Positions 24,839 through 35,900 of a DNA stretch of 64,000 nt are shown here, piece by piece. Numbering within the stretch: the first letter of the stretch is position 1; every line of letters begins with the position of its first letter. The notes beneath the pieces are model-generated. The model worked only from the letters and a program-made list of their open reading frames with translations. It was not told the origin of the DNA and did not search any database. The translations under genes and the position numbers were made by a program. This DNA is from Methanogenium organophilum (GTDB lineage: Archaea > Halobacteriota > Methanomicrobia > Methanomicrobiales > Methanomicrobiaceae): contig NZ_CP113361.1 in NCBI RefSeq assembly GCF_026684035.1, positions 1,550,001-1,614,000 of the forward strand. The letters are read 5' to 3'.

Positions 24839-27235
24839 ATGATCACACCACTGCCGCCGGATCAGTACCGGCACCGGTTCGACACGACGCTCGTAGACTG
24901 CATGAGCACCCGCGACCTCAAACCGCTCGAGGAGATCGTCGGGCAGAAGCGTGCCCTTGGAGCGCTCACCCTGGGCTTAAACATCGGGGAGAAGGGATTC
25001 AACATCTATGTCTCCGGCCTCCACGGGACGGGGCGAAAGACCGCGGTTAAAAAGTTCCTTGCCGAGTTTGCAAAGACCCGGCCGCAGGGTCATGACTGGA
25101 TCTACGTAAACAACTTCACGAATCCCTACGAGCCAAACGCCATTCTCCTTCCGCCGGGGATGGGAAAGGAGTTCAGGGACGACATGGCGGCCTTCATCGA
25201 GGAGGCAAAACGCTTCATCCCGAAGGTATTTGAGAGCGAGGACTATTTCAATCGCCGTGATGCCGCCATTCGGGAGATCGAGGAGGAGAAGGCCCGGCTG
25301 CTCTCCCATATCGACGAAGTGGCAAAAGAAAAGGGATTCGTCATCCAGTCCGGTCCTCAGGGTCTGCTTACCACCCCCCTGAAAGAGAACGGCGAGCCAT
25401 ACCTGCAGGAAGAGTTTGTGGTACTCCCGCCCGAGGTCCGGGCAGAGTACGAGAAACGCAAGGATGAGCTCATGGCCGAGCTCAGGAACACTTTCCGTCA
25501 GGTGCGCGACCAGGACCAGAAAGGCGGTGAGGTCATCGGGCAGCTGAATCAGGAGGTCGTCCTCGCCGCGATCGGGCACCGAGTGGCAGCGCTCAAGGAC
25601 AAGTATGAGGGGATCGACGAGATCCACACGTATATCGACGCTGTCCAGAAGGATATCGTCGAGAACCTGATCCAGTTCATGCCCGAGGCGGCCCAGCAGC
25701 AGCTCCCGCCCCAATTCCAGAACCCCTTGTTCCGCGAACTTGCCCTGCGTAAGTACGAGGTGAACGTCATCGTGGACAACACGGCAAACGGCGGTGCCCC
25801 GGTCGTCTTCGAGCAGAACCCGTCCTACCAGAATCTCTTCGGTAAGATTGAAAAGGAGGTACAGTACGGGGTTGTCGCGACCGACTTCACGATGATCCGT
25901 CCGGGTTCGATTCACAAGGCGAACGGCGGTTTTCTGGTGATGCTCGTCGAGGATCTCTTCAGGAACCAGTTCTCCTGGGATGGACTGAAGACTGCGCTGA
26001 AAACCGGTGAGGTCGTCGTCGAAGAGCCTGGAGAGCGAATGGGTTTCATCTCCACGAAGGGGATCAAGCCGGAGCCGATTCCCCTCTCTCTGAAGGTGGT
26101 CCTCATCGGCACGCCGGAAATTTACCAGATCCTCACCACCGGAGACCCGGACTTCTCAGGATTCTTCAAGGTCCGGGCAGACTTCGACACCGTGATGGAT
26201 CGCACGGAGGAGAATGTCCGCAACTACGCCTCCTTCATCTGCGGTCTCTGCGAGGAGTACGACCTCCGGCACCTCGACCCGTCGGGAGTGGCCCGTGTGA
26301 TCGAGTACGGCTCGCGTCTCGCGGACGACCAGAACAAGCTGACGACCCGCTTCTCCCGGGTGGCCGACATCATCCGTGAGGCAAGCTACTATGCCGGAGT
26401 GGACGGGGAAGAATACACCAGCGACCGGCACATCATGAAGGCGATTGAAGAGAAGATCTACCGTTCGAACCTCATACAGGAGAAGGTGCAGGAGTACATC
26501 ACAAAGGGGATCTTTCTTATAGACACCGAAGGGGAGACGGTCGGGCAGGTGAACGGCCTCTCCGTGATGGGATTCGGCGACATCGCCTTTGGCCGCCCGT
26601 CACGGGTTACGGCCTCCATCGGGATCGGCCGGGGCGGGATCATCGACATCGAACGGGAGGCGGCCATGGGCGGGCCGACGCACACGAAGGGCGTCCTCAT
26701 CCTCTCGGGATATCTGAATGCGACGTATGCGCAGGATAAGCCCCTTTCCCTCTCGGCCCGGCTCGTATTCGAGCAAAGCTACGGGGGCGTCGACGGCGAC
26801 AGCGCCTCGAGCACCGAGCTCTACTCAATTATCTCGGCTCTCTCGGGGCTCCCCATTAACCAGGCGATCGCGGTCACCGGGTCGGTTAACCAAAAGGGGG
26901 AGGTGCAGGCCATAGGAGGCGTGAACGAGAAGCTCGAGGGCTACTACGAGGTCTGCAAGGCGAAGGGGTTCACGGGAAAGCAGGGGGCGATGATTCCTGC
27001 GAGCAATGTCCAGAACCTGATGCTGAAAGATGAGATCATCGAGGCCGCAAAGGAGGGGATGTTCACCCTCTATCCGGTCGCGACGATCAACGAGGGCATC
27101 GAGGTCCTCACGGGCGTGAAGGCAGGAGAGCGGCGGCCCGACGGTACGTTCGAGGAGGGGACGGTGAATTATCTGGTGGACAGGCGGCTCCGGGAGATGG
27201 CGGAGACAATGAAGGAGTACCGGGTGGCCGATTGA
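24839..27235 (+). CDS. Lon-like ATP-dependent protease (COG1067 type)
   Basis: This 798-residue protein has a P-loop in GLHGTGRKT (about residues 60-68), a long helical insertion with charged segments (about 110-240), an AAA region with KANGGFLVMLVEDLF and GTPEIYQIL, and a Lon proteolytic domain at the C-terminus. The Ser-Lys dyad is visible: S655 in GDSASS and K698 in GGVNEKLEG, 43 residues apart as in classical Lon. There is no membrane segment, unlike the archaeal LonB. COG1067 proteases are poorly characterised and occur patchily in archaea. GGAGCTGA precedes the ATG. Confidence 0.93.
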   Translation: MITPLPPDQYRHRFDTTLVDCMSTRDLKPLEEIVGQKRALGALTLGLNIGEKGFNIYVSGLHGTGRKTAVKKFLAEFAKTRPQGHDWIYVNNFTNPYEPNAILLPPGMGKEFRDDMAAFIEEAKRFIPKVFESEDYFNRRDAAIREIEEEKARLLSHIDEVAKEKGFVIQSGPQGLLTTPLKENGEPYLQEEFVVLPPEVRAEYEKRKDELMAELRNTFRQVRDQDQKGGEVIGQLNQEVVLAAIGHRVAALKDKYEGIDEIHTYIDAVQKDIVENLIQFMPEAAQQQLPPQFQNPLFRELALRKYEVNVIVDNTANGGAPVVFEQNPSYQNLFGKIEKEVQYGVVATDFTMIRPGSIHKANGGFLVMLVEDLFRNQFSWDGLKTALKTGEVVVEEPGERMGFISTKGIKPEPIPLSLKVVLIGTPEIYQILTTGDPDFSGFFKVRADFDTVMDRTEENVRNYASFICGLCEEYDLRHLDPSGVARVIEYGSRLADDQNKLTTRFSRVADIIREASYYAGVDGEEYTSDRHIMKAIEEKIYRSNLIQEKVQEYITKGIFLIDTEGETVGQVNGLSVMGFGDIAFGRPSRVTASIGIGRGGIIDIEREAAMGGPTHTKGVLILSGYLNATYAQDKPLSLSARLVFEQSYGGVDGDSASSTELYSIISALSGLPINQAIAVTGSVNQKGEVQAIGGVNEKLEGYYEVCKAKGFTGKQGAMIPASNVQNLMLKDEIIEAAKEGMFTLYPVATINEGIEVLTGVKAGERRPDGTFEEGTVNYLVDRRLREMAETMKEYRVAD

Positions 27236-27345
27236 TGCACCGGGATTGTGTCCCGGCAGAATGCTCTTTGCCACCTGCCGTTCCTCAGGCGGTATCATAA
27301 TAGATGGAACCGGGTGGCACCCGCGAAAGGGAAACATGATGAGAG

Positions 27346-28056
27346 ATGGATGAGATGGAGGGACGTCCCACCGTCCCCTGCCAGATTTGCGGCAGGGAGA
27401 TGACCCACGGCGAGGTTGTTCCGGCAGGTTCGGTTGGCAGTGCCGTGGCGGACATCATCCGGAGAGACCATCCCGACTGGTCGGATGAAGGGTATATCTG
27501 CCGCCCGGATCTCAATCATTACCGGGCGCGATATGTCGAGGAGCTTCTGGAGAAGGAGAAGGGGGAGGTAAGCAGTCTTGAGGAGAAGGTTATCTTTGCC
27601 ATGAAGGAGCGTTCCGTCCTCTCCGAGGATACCAGCGCGGCATTCGATCGGCAACTGACCCTCGGGGAGCGGGCTGCCGACCGGTTTGCGAATTTCGCGG
27701 GCAGCTGGACGTTTATCATCCTCTTTTTTGCCGTCCTGATCGTCTGGATTGCCGTCAATTCGGTGCTTCTCCTTTTCCGGCCGTTCGATCCCTATCCCTT
27801 CATCCTGCTTAATCTCGTCCTCTCCTGTCTTGCGGCAGTCCAGGCTCCCGTCATCATCATGAGCCAGAACCGCCAGGAAGACCGGGACCGGCTCCAGGCC
27901 CGGCACGATTACCAGGTGGACCTGAAGGCGGAACTGGAGATCCGGAACCTGAATGAAAAGATCGATTACCTCCTGGTAACACAAGGGGAACGACTCCTCG
28001 AGATTCAGAAAATTCAGGTCGAGCTGATGGAGGAGATCGCCCGCCAGAAGTCATGA
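27346..28056 (+). CDS. DUF1003 membrane protein
   Basis: This 236-residue protein has an N-terminal zinc-ribbon-like CQICGREMTHGEVV, a linker, then the DUF1003 core: GERAADRFANFAGSWTFIILFFAVLIVWIAVN, PFDPYPFILLNLVLSCLAAVQAPVIIMSQNRQ and a charged, coiled-coil C-terminus (DLKAELEIRNLNEKIDYLL). Two transmembrane helices connect a short extracellular loop. The function of the family is not known. Confidence 0.9.
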   Translation: MDEMEGRPTVPCQICGREMTHGEVVPAGSVGSAVADIIRRDHPDWSDEGYICRPDLNHYRARYVEELLEKEKGEVSSLEEKVIFAMKERSVLSEDTSAAFDRQLTLGERAADRFANFAGSWTFIILFFAVLIVWIAVNSVLLLFRPFDPYPFILLNLVLSCLAAVQAPVIIMSQNRQEDRDRLQARHDYQVDLKAELEIRNLNEKIDYLLVTQGERLLEIQKIQVELMEEIARQKS

Positions 28057-28112
28057 AGAGTGCCTTCGGTGTCTGCATGAATGGATCTCTCTCGTGAGGG
28101 TGACGGACGGCG

Positions 28113-28754
28113 TTACGGCCGCCGGAACCGCACGGTATAATTCCAGAGGCCGCCCGCCGTCTCCTCCGCAACGAACCCCGCGGCCTCTCCCAGCAGGCGT
28201 GTGGTGGATGAGAGCGGGTAGTCCGGGTCGATGAAGAGTTCGGTGACACCGAGGACGCCGCCGGGCCGGAGCACCCGGAAGACTTCTGCGAGCGCCCGGT
28301 GGTTTTCCGGGATCTCCTGGAGGACGGTGACCATGCAGACGGCATCGAAGGTCCCGTCGCAGAAGGGAAGTGCCGTCGCATCACCCCGGATTATCGTGAT
28401 CGGCGGGATGTCTGCGTGTTTTTGACGGGCGAGTTTTCTCTGCAGCTGCCGGAGCATATTTTCCTGGATGTCGAAGGCGACGACCCTCCCTTCCGGCCCC
28501 ACCATCCGGGCGATGTCCGTCGTGAAAGCACCACTCCCGCAGCCGAGGTCGAGAACCTGCATGGAGGGGCGGATACCGCTTCGTTCGATGACGAAGGAGG
28601 GGGGCTGGATATGTCTGCGGTAGTCACTGTCGAGGAGTCCGCCGATCCACGCCGGGGCGGGGAAATGCCAGAACCTGCGGATGATTCGTGCGACGACGAG
28701 TACCCAGAGGAGAAGGGTCAGGACGATGATGAAGAGGATGGTGAGGAATGACAT
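28113..28754 (-). CDS. Membrane-tethered class I SAM-dependent methyltransferase
   Basis: The 213-residue protein opens with a hydrophobic helix (LTILFIIVLTLLLWVLVVARII) and continues into a methyltransferase core: MQVLDLGCGSGAFTTDIARMVGP (motif I), VVAFDIQENMLRQL (motif II), GDATALPFCDGTFDAVCMVTVLQEIPE, and LRPGGVLGVTELF. An N-terminal membrane anchor suggests a lipid or quinone-like substrate, in the style of ArsM/UbiE relatives, but this is an inference. It is transcribed toward the DUF1003 gene's end. Confidence 0.85.
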   Translation of the reverse strand: MSFLTILFIIVLTLLLWVLVVARIIRRFWHFPAPAWIGGLLDSDYRRHIQPPSFVIERSGIRPSMQVLDLGCGSGAFTTDIARMVGPEGRVVAFDIQENMLRQLQRKLARQKHADIPPITIIRGDATALPFCDGTFDAVCMVTVLQEIPENHRALAEVFRVLRPGGVLGVTELFIDPDYPLSSTTRLLGEAAGFVAEETAGGLWNYTVRFRRP

Positions 28755-28951
28755 GGGCGGACGGTTCCTGATGCAATGTGTGTCGCTGGAACGATAGGTT
28801 TTCCTGTGGGATGCGGGTATCCGGCCCCTTCATTGAATGGTGGCGGAAGAAAACCGCCGGAAGGAAAGCGGTGCGGGTGATAACGCCGGATGAGCCCGAG
28901 TGTATGGATTGACCCCCATCCTCAGGCGAATGACGGGAAGACGGTATCTGC

Positions 28952-29614
28952 CTACTCGTCCACCGGTTCATCTTCGAATATCCGCTCTTCTTCGACCACC
29001 GGCTTTCGGATCATCCCGGTGTGCACGATTCCGGACCCCGGCAGGGTGACCTGCTCAACTACCCGGAACCCGAAGTGCTCGTAGAGCCCGATATTCTCCT
29101 CGTTCTGGGTATTCAGGTAGCAGGCCATCCTATTATTGTCCAGCCATTCGAGCATCGGCCGTATCAGCCTCCCTCCGTACCCCTGCCCCTGATGACGGGG
29201 GTCGACACCGATGAAAAAGAGGTAGCAGTGGGGGCCGGGAAGGTGCTTCTTATGATAGATATCGACCTTTTCGGAAAATGTCATGAGCCGATCCATCGTT
29301 TCCTTCCCAAGTCCTCTTTGCAGCGCCATGCCCCCACAGAAAATCGCCCGCCAGAAGGTGATCGCCGCCTTTTCGGAGGGGATCCAGGTGGCAACGCCTT
29401 CGAGGTTGGGCGAGGTGGCATATACCTGGCCGTACCGCAGGCCATAGCGGAGTTCGAACGCGAAGAGGTGCCTTCCTTTCTCGGTCCGGGAGTCCCCGTC
29501 GGGGAGGATGTACGTCAGCTTTGGATCATCGAAGAATGAGCGGACGAGCATCTCGCTTGCCGCTACGATCCGGTCCTTCGGGAGACGGATGAGATCTGAA
29601 TCGGTGGTTTCCAT
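28952..29614 (-). CDS. GNAT-family N-acetyltransferase
   Basis: Starting METTDSDLIRLPKDRI, this 220-residue protein shows the GNAT core: HCYLFFIGVDPRHQGQGYGGRLIRPMLEWLD (the acetyl-CoA pyrophosphate loop Q/RxxGxG/A) followed by CYLNTQNEENIGLYEHFGFRVVEQVTLP. The upstream frame is open but carries no family sequence; GGTGAT lies right before the ATG at 29614, which decides the start. The acetyl acceptor is unknown. Confidence 0.88.
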   Translation of the reverse strand: METTDSDLIRLPKDRIVAASEMLVRSFFDDPKLTYILPDGDSRTEKGRHLFAFELRYGLRYGQVYATSPNLEGVATWIPSEKAAITFWRAIFCGGMALQRGLGKETMDRLMTFSEKVDIYHKKHLPGPHCYLFFIGVDPRHQGQGYGGRLIRPMLEWLDNNRMACYLNTQNEENIGLYEHFGFRVVEQVTLPGSGIVHTGMIRKPVVEEERIFEDEPVDE

Positions 29615-29853
29615 ATCACCTTCACTGAAGGATGATACCCTGCGGCAATATATATTGGTCTTTCGGTCCCGGAGGGGCAGAGAATAATCGGACTGTCTCT
29701 GGTGGTATAGGTTTCTCGTGAAACGGTTTTTGGAGTTCTGATGGTATATCCTGCATCTGTAAGGATTTTCCCTGAATGATGTCATCAGGAATGTAAAACC
29801 ACATTTTTGCAATTGGTCTGATAATGATGCAATATCGGTGTTAACTAAAACAC

Positions 29854-29877
29854 ATTGTCAAAATAAGTATTGACAAT
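29854..29877. promoter_or_regulatory. Perfect palindrome just ahead of the giant gene's TATA box
   Basis: ATTGTCAA (29854-29861) and TTGACAAT (29870-29877) are exact inverted copies with an 8-base spacer. A TATA-like TATTTATTA follows directly at 29879-29887. A factor bound here would overlap the BRE position, so the site could control the giant surface protein. Only the sequence symmetry and position support this. Confidence 0.55.
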
Positions 29878-29878
29878 C

Positions 29879-29887
29879 TATTTATTA
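29879..29887 (+). promoter_or_regulatory. TATA box of the giant surface-protein gene
   Basis: TATTTATTA directly follows the palindrome. A start site near 29910 would leave a leader of about 40 bases, which contains AGGGGAA ahead of the ATG codons at 29940 and 29949. Confidence 0.45.
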
Positions 29888-29948
29888 GTCCGGTGCGGAG
29901 ACTATTGCACCTGATAATGTGTGGTATACTTCAGGGGAAATGATTTAT

Positions 29949-32900
29949 ATGAGTATGGTTGACTTGGTTAACAAAAAGGGTCTGCCCTTCCTTTTTGCAC
30001 TTCTTCTTGTGTTAGTAGTATGTGCCGTACCGGTAACTGCTGCTGCCTCAACCGAGGTGACGGTGCAGAAAATAGCGGCAGACGGCACGACCGTCCTTGA
30101 TGAGAGGACGATCAGTGCCACAGAGATGGAAGCGACTCTCCCCATCATGGGAGACGGAACAACGCACTACTATGGGCATGGCCCTACTTTTAATCCTGAC
30201 AATCTCTGGGATGAAGCTGAGGAGATTAACTGGGAAGATAAGGACTCCGGTGCTGTCAGGGGTACTGACATTAAAGACCTCTGCGATCTGGTTGGTGGTG
30301 CCAATGCCGGTGAGACCATTCAGATTGGAGAATGGATGGGCACGTACATGGGATATTCAAAGACGTTTCCATACGAAAATGTGTATTCACCTGATGCCCG
30401 TCAGGGTCAGATTGTGCTTACCTGGGAGACGAACGGCGATTCTGTGAATGACGGGTCATATAGTGATGGGATGCGTACGGTATTCTTCGCCGACACTTCA
30501 TCAAATCCGCAGGGAAAACATGTCTATGGTACATGGGATATGCATGAGACACTATCTGAGGAGTATTGGCACTTTTTCAGTTCCGATGGAGTAGATTATC
30601 CCGCGACAACAGGACTGTACGTAAAGTGGGTCAATATGATCCGGATTTATTCAGATGATCCTGCTCCTGTTAATGTTTACGATGGCAGTGTCACGCTTCC
30701 GGATGGGACCTTCTCCTGGACGGATTCCAAGGGAGACTCCTATGACATCAGCTGTCAGACACCTCTTGGCGCCCTTGATGCTGCTGCAGAGAGTGGTGAA
30801 TTTACCTATGAAGGGACGTGGAAAACGAACATTAATGGCGCTGTTTTGGATAATGTTCTTTCAAACGGTGACTGGTATAACTATACCGAGACGCACGGAT
30901 GGAATTATCAGCTGAATGGTGAGTACATCAATTACTGGTCCGCCACTGATGGCATCTCTGCAAAAGCGCTTTCAGATGGCGATACACTGGTATTCTACTA
31001 TGGTCCGCAGGACGACACCACGACCGAGAATGCAACGGCTCTCATCACGATTGATGTAAATATTGGTGGTGCAGGTCCGGTACAGGTCTATGACGGTAGT
31101 GTCACGCTTCCGGATGGGACCTTCTCCTGGACGGATTCCAAGGGAGACTCCTATGACATCAGCTGTCAGACACCTCTTGGCGCCCTTGATGCTGCTGCAG
31201 AGAGTGGTGAATTTACCTATGAAGGGACGTGGAAAACGAATATTAATGGCGCTGTTTTGGATAATGTTCTTTCAAACGGTGACTGGTATAACTATACCGA
31301 GACGCACGGATGGAATTATCAGCTGAATGGTGAGTACATCAATTACTGGTCCTCCACTGATGGCATCTCTGCAAAAGCGCTTTCAGATGGTGATACACTG
31401 GTATTCTACTATGGCCCGCAGGATGACACCACAATCGTCAATGCAACAGCTCTCATCACGATTGATGTAAATATTGGTGGTGTAGGGCCGGTACAAGTCT
31501 ATGACGGTAGTGTCACGCTTGCAGATGGTAGCTTCTCCTGGACGGATTCCAATGGAGACTCATATGATATCACCTGTCAGACACCTCTTGGCGCCCTTGA
31601 TGCTGCTGCAGAGAGTGGTGAATTTACCTATGAAGGGACGTGGAAAACGAACATTAATGGCGCTGTTTTGGATAATGTTCTTTCAGATAGCACCTGGTTC
31701 AACTATAGCGATGACGATGTTGGATGGAATTATCAGCTGAATGGTGAGTACATCAATTACTGGTCCCCCACTGATGGCATCTCTGCAAAAGCGCTTTCAG
31801 ATGGCGATACACTGGTATTCTACTATGGTCCGCAGGACGACACCACGACCGAGAATGCAACCGCTCTCATCACAATTGATGTTTCGATTCCGGGCAACAC
31901 GCCTACCGGCGCGGTAGACGTCCTTTATGAGGGTTCAGTCGAGCTCTCAGATGGTACGTTCACCTGGGATGGCCATGATATCGCAGAGATGACCCCGCAT
32001 GGTGCGCTTGAAGGAGCATCAGACATTGCCGGGTTTGAGTATGTCGGCTTCTGGAGTGGTGATAAGAATACTGCAGCAGTTGATAACATCGGAAGTGGAG
32101 ATACCTGGTATAATTATACAGAAATTGATGGAGTTCAGTATGCCTGGAACTACCAGATCAACGGTGTCTACCAGTACTACTGGTCTGACACAACCGGCAT
32201 CTCAAACAATGTGATTGAAGACGGTGACTACGTAGAATTCTACTATGGACCAAAGGAAAGCGAGACACTTGAGGATGCTGAAGCAGTTATCCGCATCTGG
32301 GTGAACCCGGAAGAACCAATTGGTCCTGTTGATGTCATATACGAAGGTTCCGTCCAACTTGGCGATGGCACGTTCACCTGGGACGGCCATGATATCTCAG
32401 AGATGACCCCACATGGTGCGCTTGAAGCAGCATCAGACATTGCCGGGTTTGAGTATGTCGGCTTCTGGAGTGGTGATAAGAATACTGCAGCAGTTGATAA
32501 CATCGGAAGTGGAGATACCTGGTATAACTATACAGAAATCGATGGAGTTCAGTATGCATGGAACTACCAGCTCAACGGTGTCTACCAGTACTACTGGTCT
32601 GACACAACCGGTATCTCCAACAACGTCATTGAGAACGGGGACTATGTAGAGTTCTACTATGGCCCAAAGTCAGATGAAACAACGGATAATGCAACTGCTG
32701 TCATCCGGATGCGTGTGTCTGATGGTAGCGGCCCCACACCGGGTGAGGACTGGGAGATCACCGTCATCAACGGTGATTGCACGTTCACCGTAGACAAGGC
32801 GTACTTTGAATCAGGCGTGGCATGTGGTCACGTAGCATCGTACACGGACGACGATGGCACATGGGCCGGTATGCCGCTCTACTTCCTCGTGGGTCTTGTA

Positions 32901-35900
32901 GATGACGATGTTGAACATGGGCCCGGGGCCTTCAACCGCGAACTGGCGGCGGCGGGCTATTCGGTTGAGGTGACTGCATCCGACGGCTACTCCATCAACT
33001 TCGAATCCACGGATATCGCGGACAATGACAACATCTTTGCCGCAAACACGCTCAATGGTGCTGAACTCCCTGCGACCATCGGCGATAACAAAACCTGCTG
33101 GCCGCTCCGGATGTCCGGGTCAGAAGTGGTTGCAGGAAAACTCGTCGGCGGTATCGCCACCATTGAACTCATTGGCGTCCCCGAGCCGTCCGCCGGCTGG
33201 GAGCTTGGCGTCAACGGTATCATATCTGACAAGGTGACCGAAGCAGAGTTCAATGACTTCTGCATGCACGCCGTCACCTGGACCGACGGCAACGGCGATG
33301 TCTGGGAAGGTGTCCCGCTCTGGGTCATTGCCGCTGTTTCAGACAACTATGAATCGACCACGCACTGGACCTTCGATGACGCGGCGGCAGCTGAAGGCTA
33401 CACTGTCCGCATCACTGCAGGCGATGGATTCAATAAAACATTTGCCAGTGCCGACATGGCACGATCAGACGACTACATCCTTGCAAGCGTCTGCAACGAC
33501 GAACCTCTCTCCCGTGAGGGCAACCCCTCTCCGTATCCCCTGCGGCTCGTGGGACCAGCGGTCTGGAACAATGACAGTGGGTCATTCACCGGCTCAGCTA
33601 TCTCGAACATTACCACCATCGACCTCGTCGAACTGATCCCCCCCGAACCGGCAGAGGGTTCCTGGAACCTCCTGACGAAAGGTATCATAACGAGTGTCAT
33701 CACCGAGGAATTCTTCGAACAGGCACTTGTCTGCCACCACACGCAGACCTGGATGAATGAAGAGACCGGTGAACTATGGAGTGGTATTCCGCTCTGGATC
33801 CTTGCCGGATGGGTCGACGACCGCACTCCGCATGGCTCAGACGGGTTCAACGACGCCGTCGCCCTTGCAGGCTACACGGTCATCGTCACCGCAGAGGACG
33901 GATACTCCAAGAGTCTCCCGAGTTCCCTTATAGCACGGAATAATAATCTCATCGTTGCAAACACCCTGAACGGATCGCCGCTCGAAGACAGCTTCCCGCT
34001 GCGTCTTGTCGGCCCTGACCTGCCGGAGGCAAGCTTCGGCGTCGGCAACATTGCAAAGATCGAGCTGACCGACTTCTGCGAACCGGAAGGATCAATTCCG
34101 CTAACCATCGTCAAGTACGCAGATGACGGTGTCACCGAACTTGCGAACGTTACCGTCACCTGGGACTGGATGGCGGATAACATGCCGGTATATGGCGACG
34201 GAGTTACCGAATACAAATTCGAGGGTCTCTGCTTCCCGCCGAATGATCCGTGGGACATGAACGAGACCTATCCGGGTGGCTTCAAGATCAGCGAGAAGAT
34301 AAAAGGCACCTCTATCCGTGAGCTCTGTGAGCTTGCAGGTGGGATGGACTCCGGTACGGAGATCAAGTTCGTTGCAACAGACGGGTGGACCAGCAAACTC
34401 TCGTACGATGTCATCTATGAACCGGCCGATTGTGTCGGCGAACCTGTCCTTGCATGGTATAGCACCGACTGGGGCGGCCCGATGCCCGCCTACAGTGACG
34501 GGTTCCGTATCTTCTTTATAACAGACGATGCCATCTTCGGCCAGCGGGATATGTATGAGGGCATTCCCTTCCAGTACTGGCACTACAACTCCGGTCTTCC
34601 GTCCTGTGCGGGCCTCTCCGCAAAACTGGTGACCCGCATCGAGCTGACGACCTATGCAGATCCGATGTGGAACCTTACGGCACTTGGTGCTATCCCTGCG
34701 GAACTCTCGAAGGGATTCTTCGAGGGTGCAATGGGCTGTACGATGTCCGGCAACCACAAGGCGACTTACACCGACACCTCCGGCAATACCTGGGAAGGTA
34801 TGCCGCTCTGGTTGATCTGCGGATATGTTGATGACGACAATCCGCATGTCGGTAAGTCATACAACGAGACACTCGCTGAAGAGGGCTATGATATCCATAT
34901 CATCGCCGAAGATGGTTTCGAGACGGTCATTGACAGCCGGAATACCATCAAAAACAACAACTACATCATTGCAAACACCCTGAACGGCCAACTGATGCGG
35001 CCGGATGACGGAAACGGCTGGCCGCTGCGCCTGGTCGGTCCGAATGTCACCGCCCATTATGACGGAGTGAAGGGTGTCAGGAACATCGTAAAGATCATCC
35101 TGGATCTCCCCTATGCGCCGGATATGTACTCCGGCACAGTAACGGCAGAATGGGGCGACATCGCGGCAGGTGCCCCGGTGCAGGCATTCATCGGCAGCAT
35201 TGCAGCCGGAACCGGTGTGATGGCTGACACCAATGTGTATGCAACCGAAGGTGTCCCCTTTGCGGTCACCGGTACTCAGTACCTGGTAGGTGAACCGATC
35301 ACCTTCATCGTGGACGGTGTGGAGGCGCTTGAGCACCCGACATTTATGGGCGCTCAGACAGTCGCCCTCGACCTGACCTTCCCAATCGGCAGCCTGCCTG
35401 TTGGCGAAGAGGACTGTGACGGTGTGCCACCCTGTGTGGAGGTCGTCGATGAGAATGTCACTGTTGACCTTACCGGTGGCAATGTAGATGTCGATGGATC
35501 CAACATCGCAATATTCCCCGCCGGCAATGGCTGGGAGAGCATGCTCATTGAGACAAGCGGTGTAACAGAAAATGCGACCGCTGCAACCGGTGGCGTTACC
35601 GGTGTTGTTGCAACAGGTATTCCGGTATCAGGCATAATTCCTGAAGTTGGAAATGTAACTGCTGGATTTATGGTCAACCTGACTGGAATGCCAGGAAATA
35701 ACGCATCTATCACCTCAATGATATCAAAGGAGCCCTCATCTGAGATGCTTTCGTACTTCCAGATTGCTGCATCAGAAGAGGGTGTAGGTATCACAGATGT
35801 GGCCTACACGCTTAACATCCAGAAATCCGGAATTACCAATGGTGGCGACATCACCAGTGCGGTCATCCGGATGGCAGTGACGCCTGAGTGGGTCAATGCC

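Noticed and set aside
23798-24874. Antisense open frame in the amino-acid permease gene (about 358 codons)
   Set aside because: It lies opposite an APC permease with clear motifs; the product is full of Arg and Asp without hydrophobic segments.
24977-25915. Antisense open frame in the Lon-like gene (about 312 codons)
   Set aside because: Opposite to a gene with intact Ser-Lys dyad. The frame is open due to base composition.
30675-32720. CRISPR-like array
   Set aside because: Regular 411- and 414-base repeats lie in a single open reading frame and code for protein modules; no short direct repeats with unique spacers exist.
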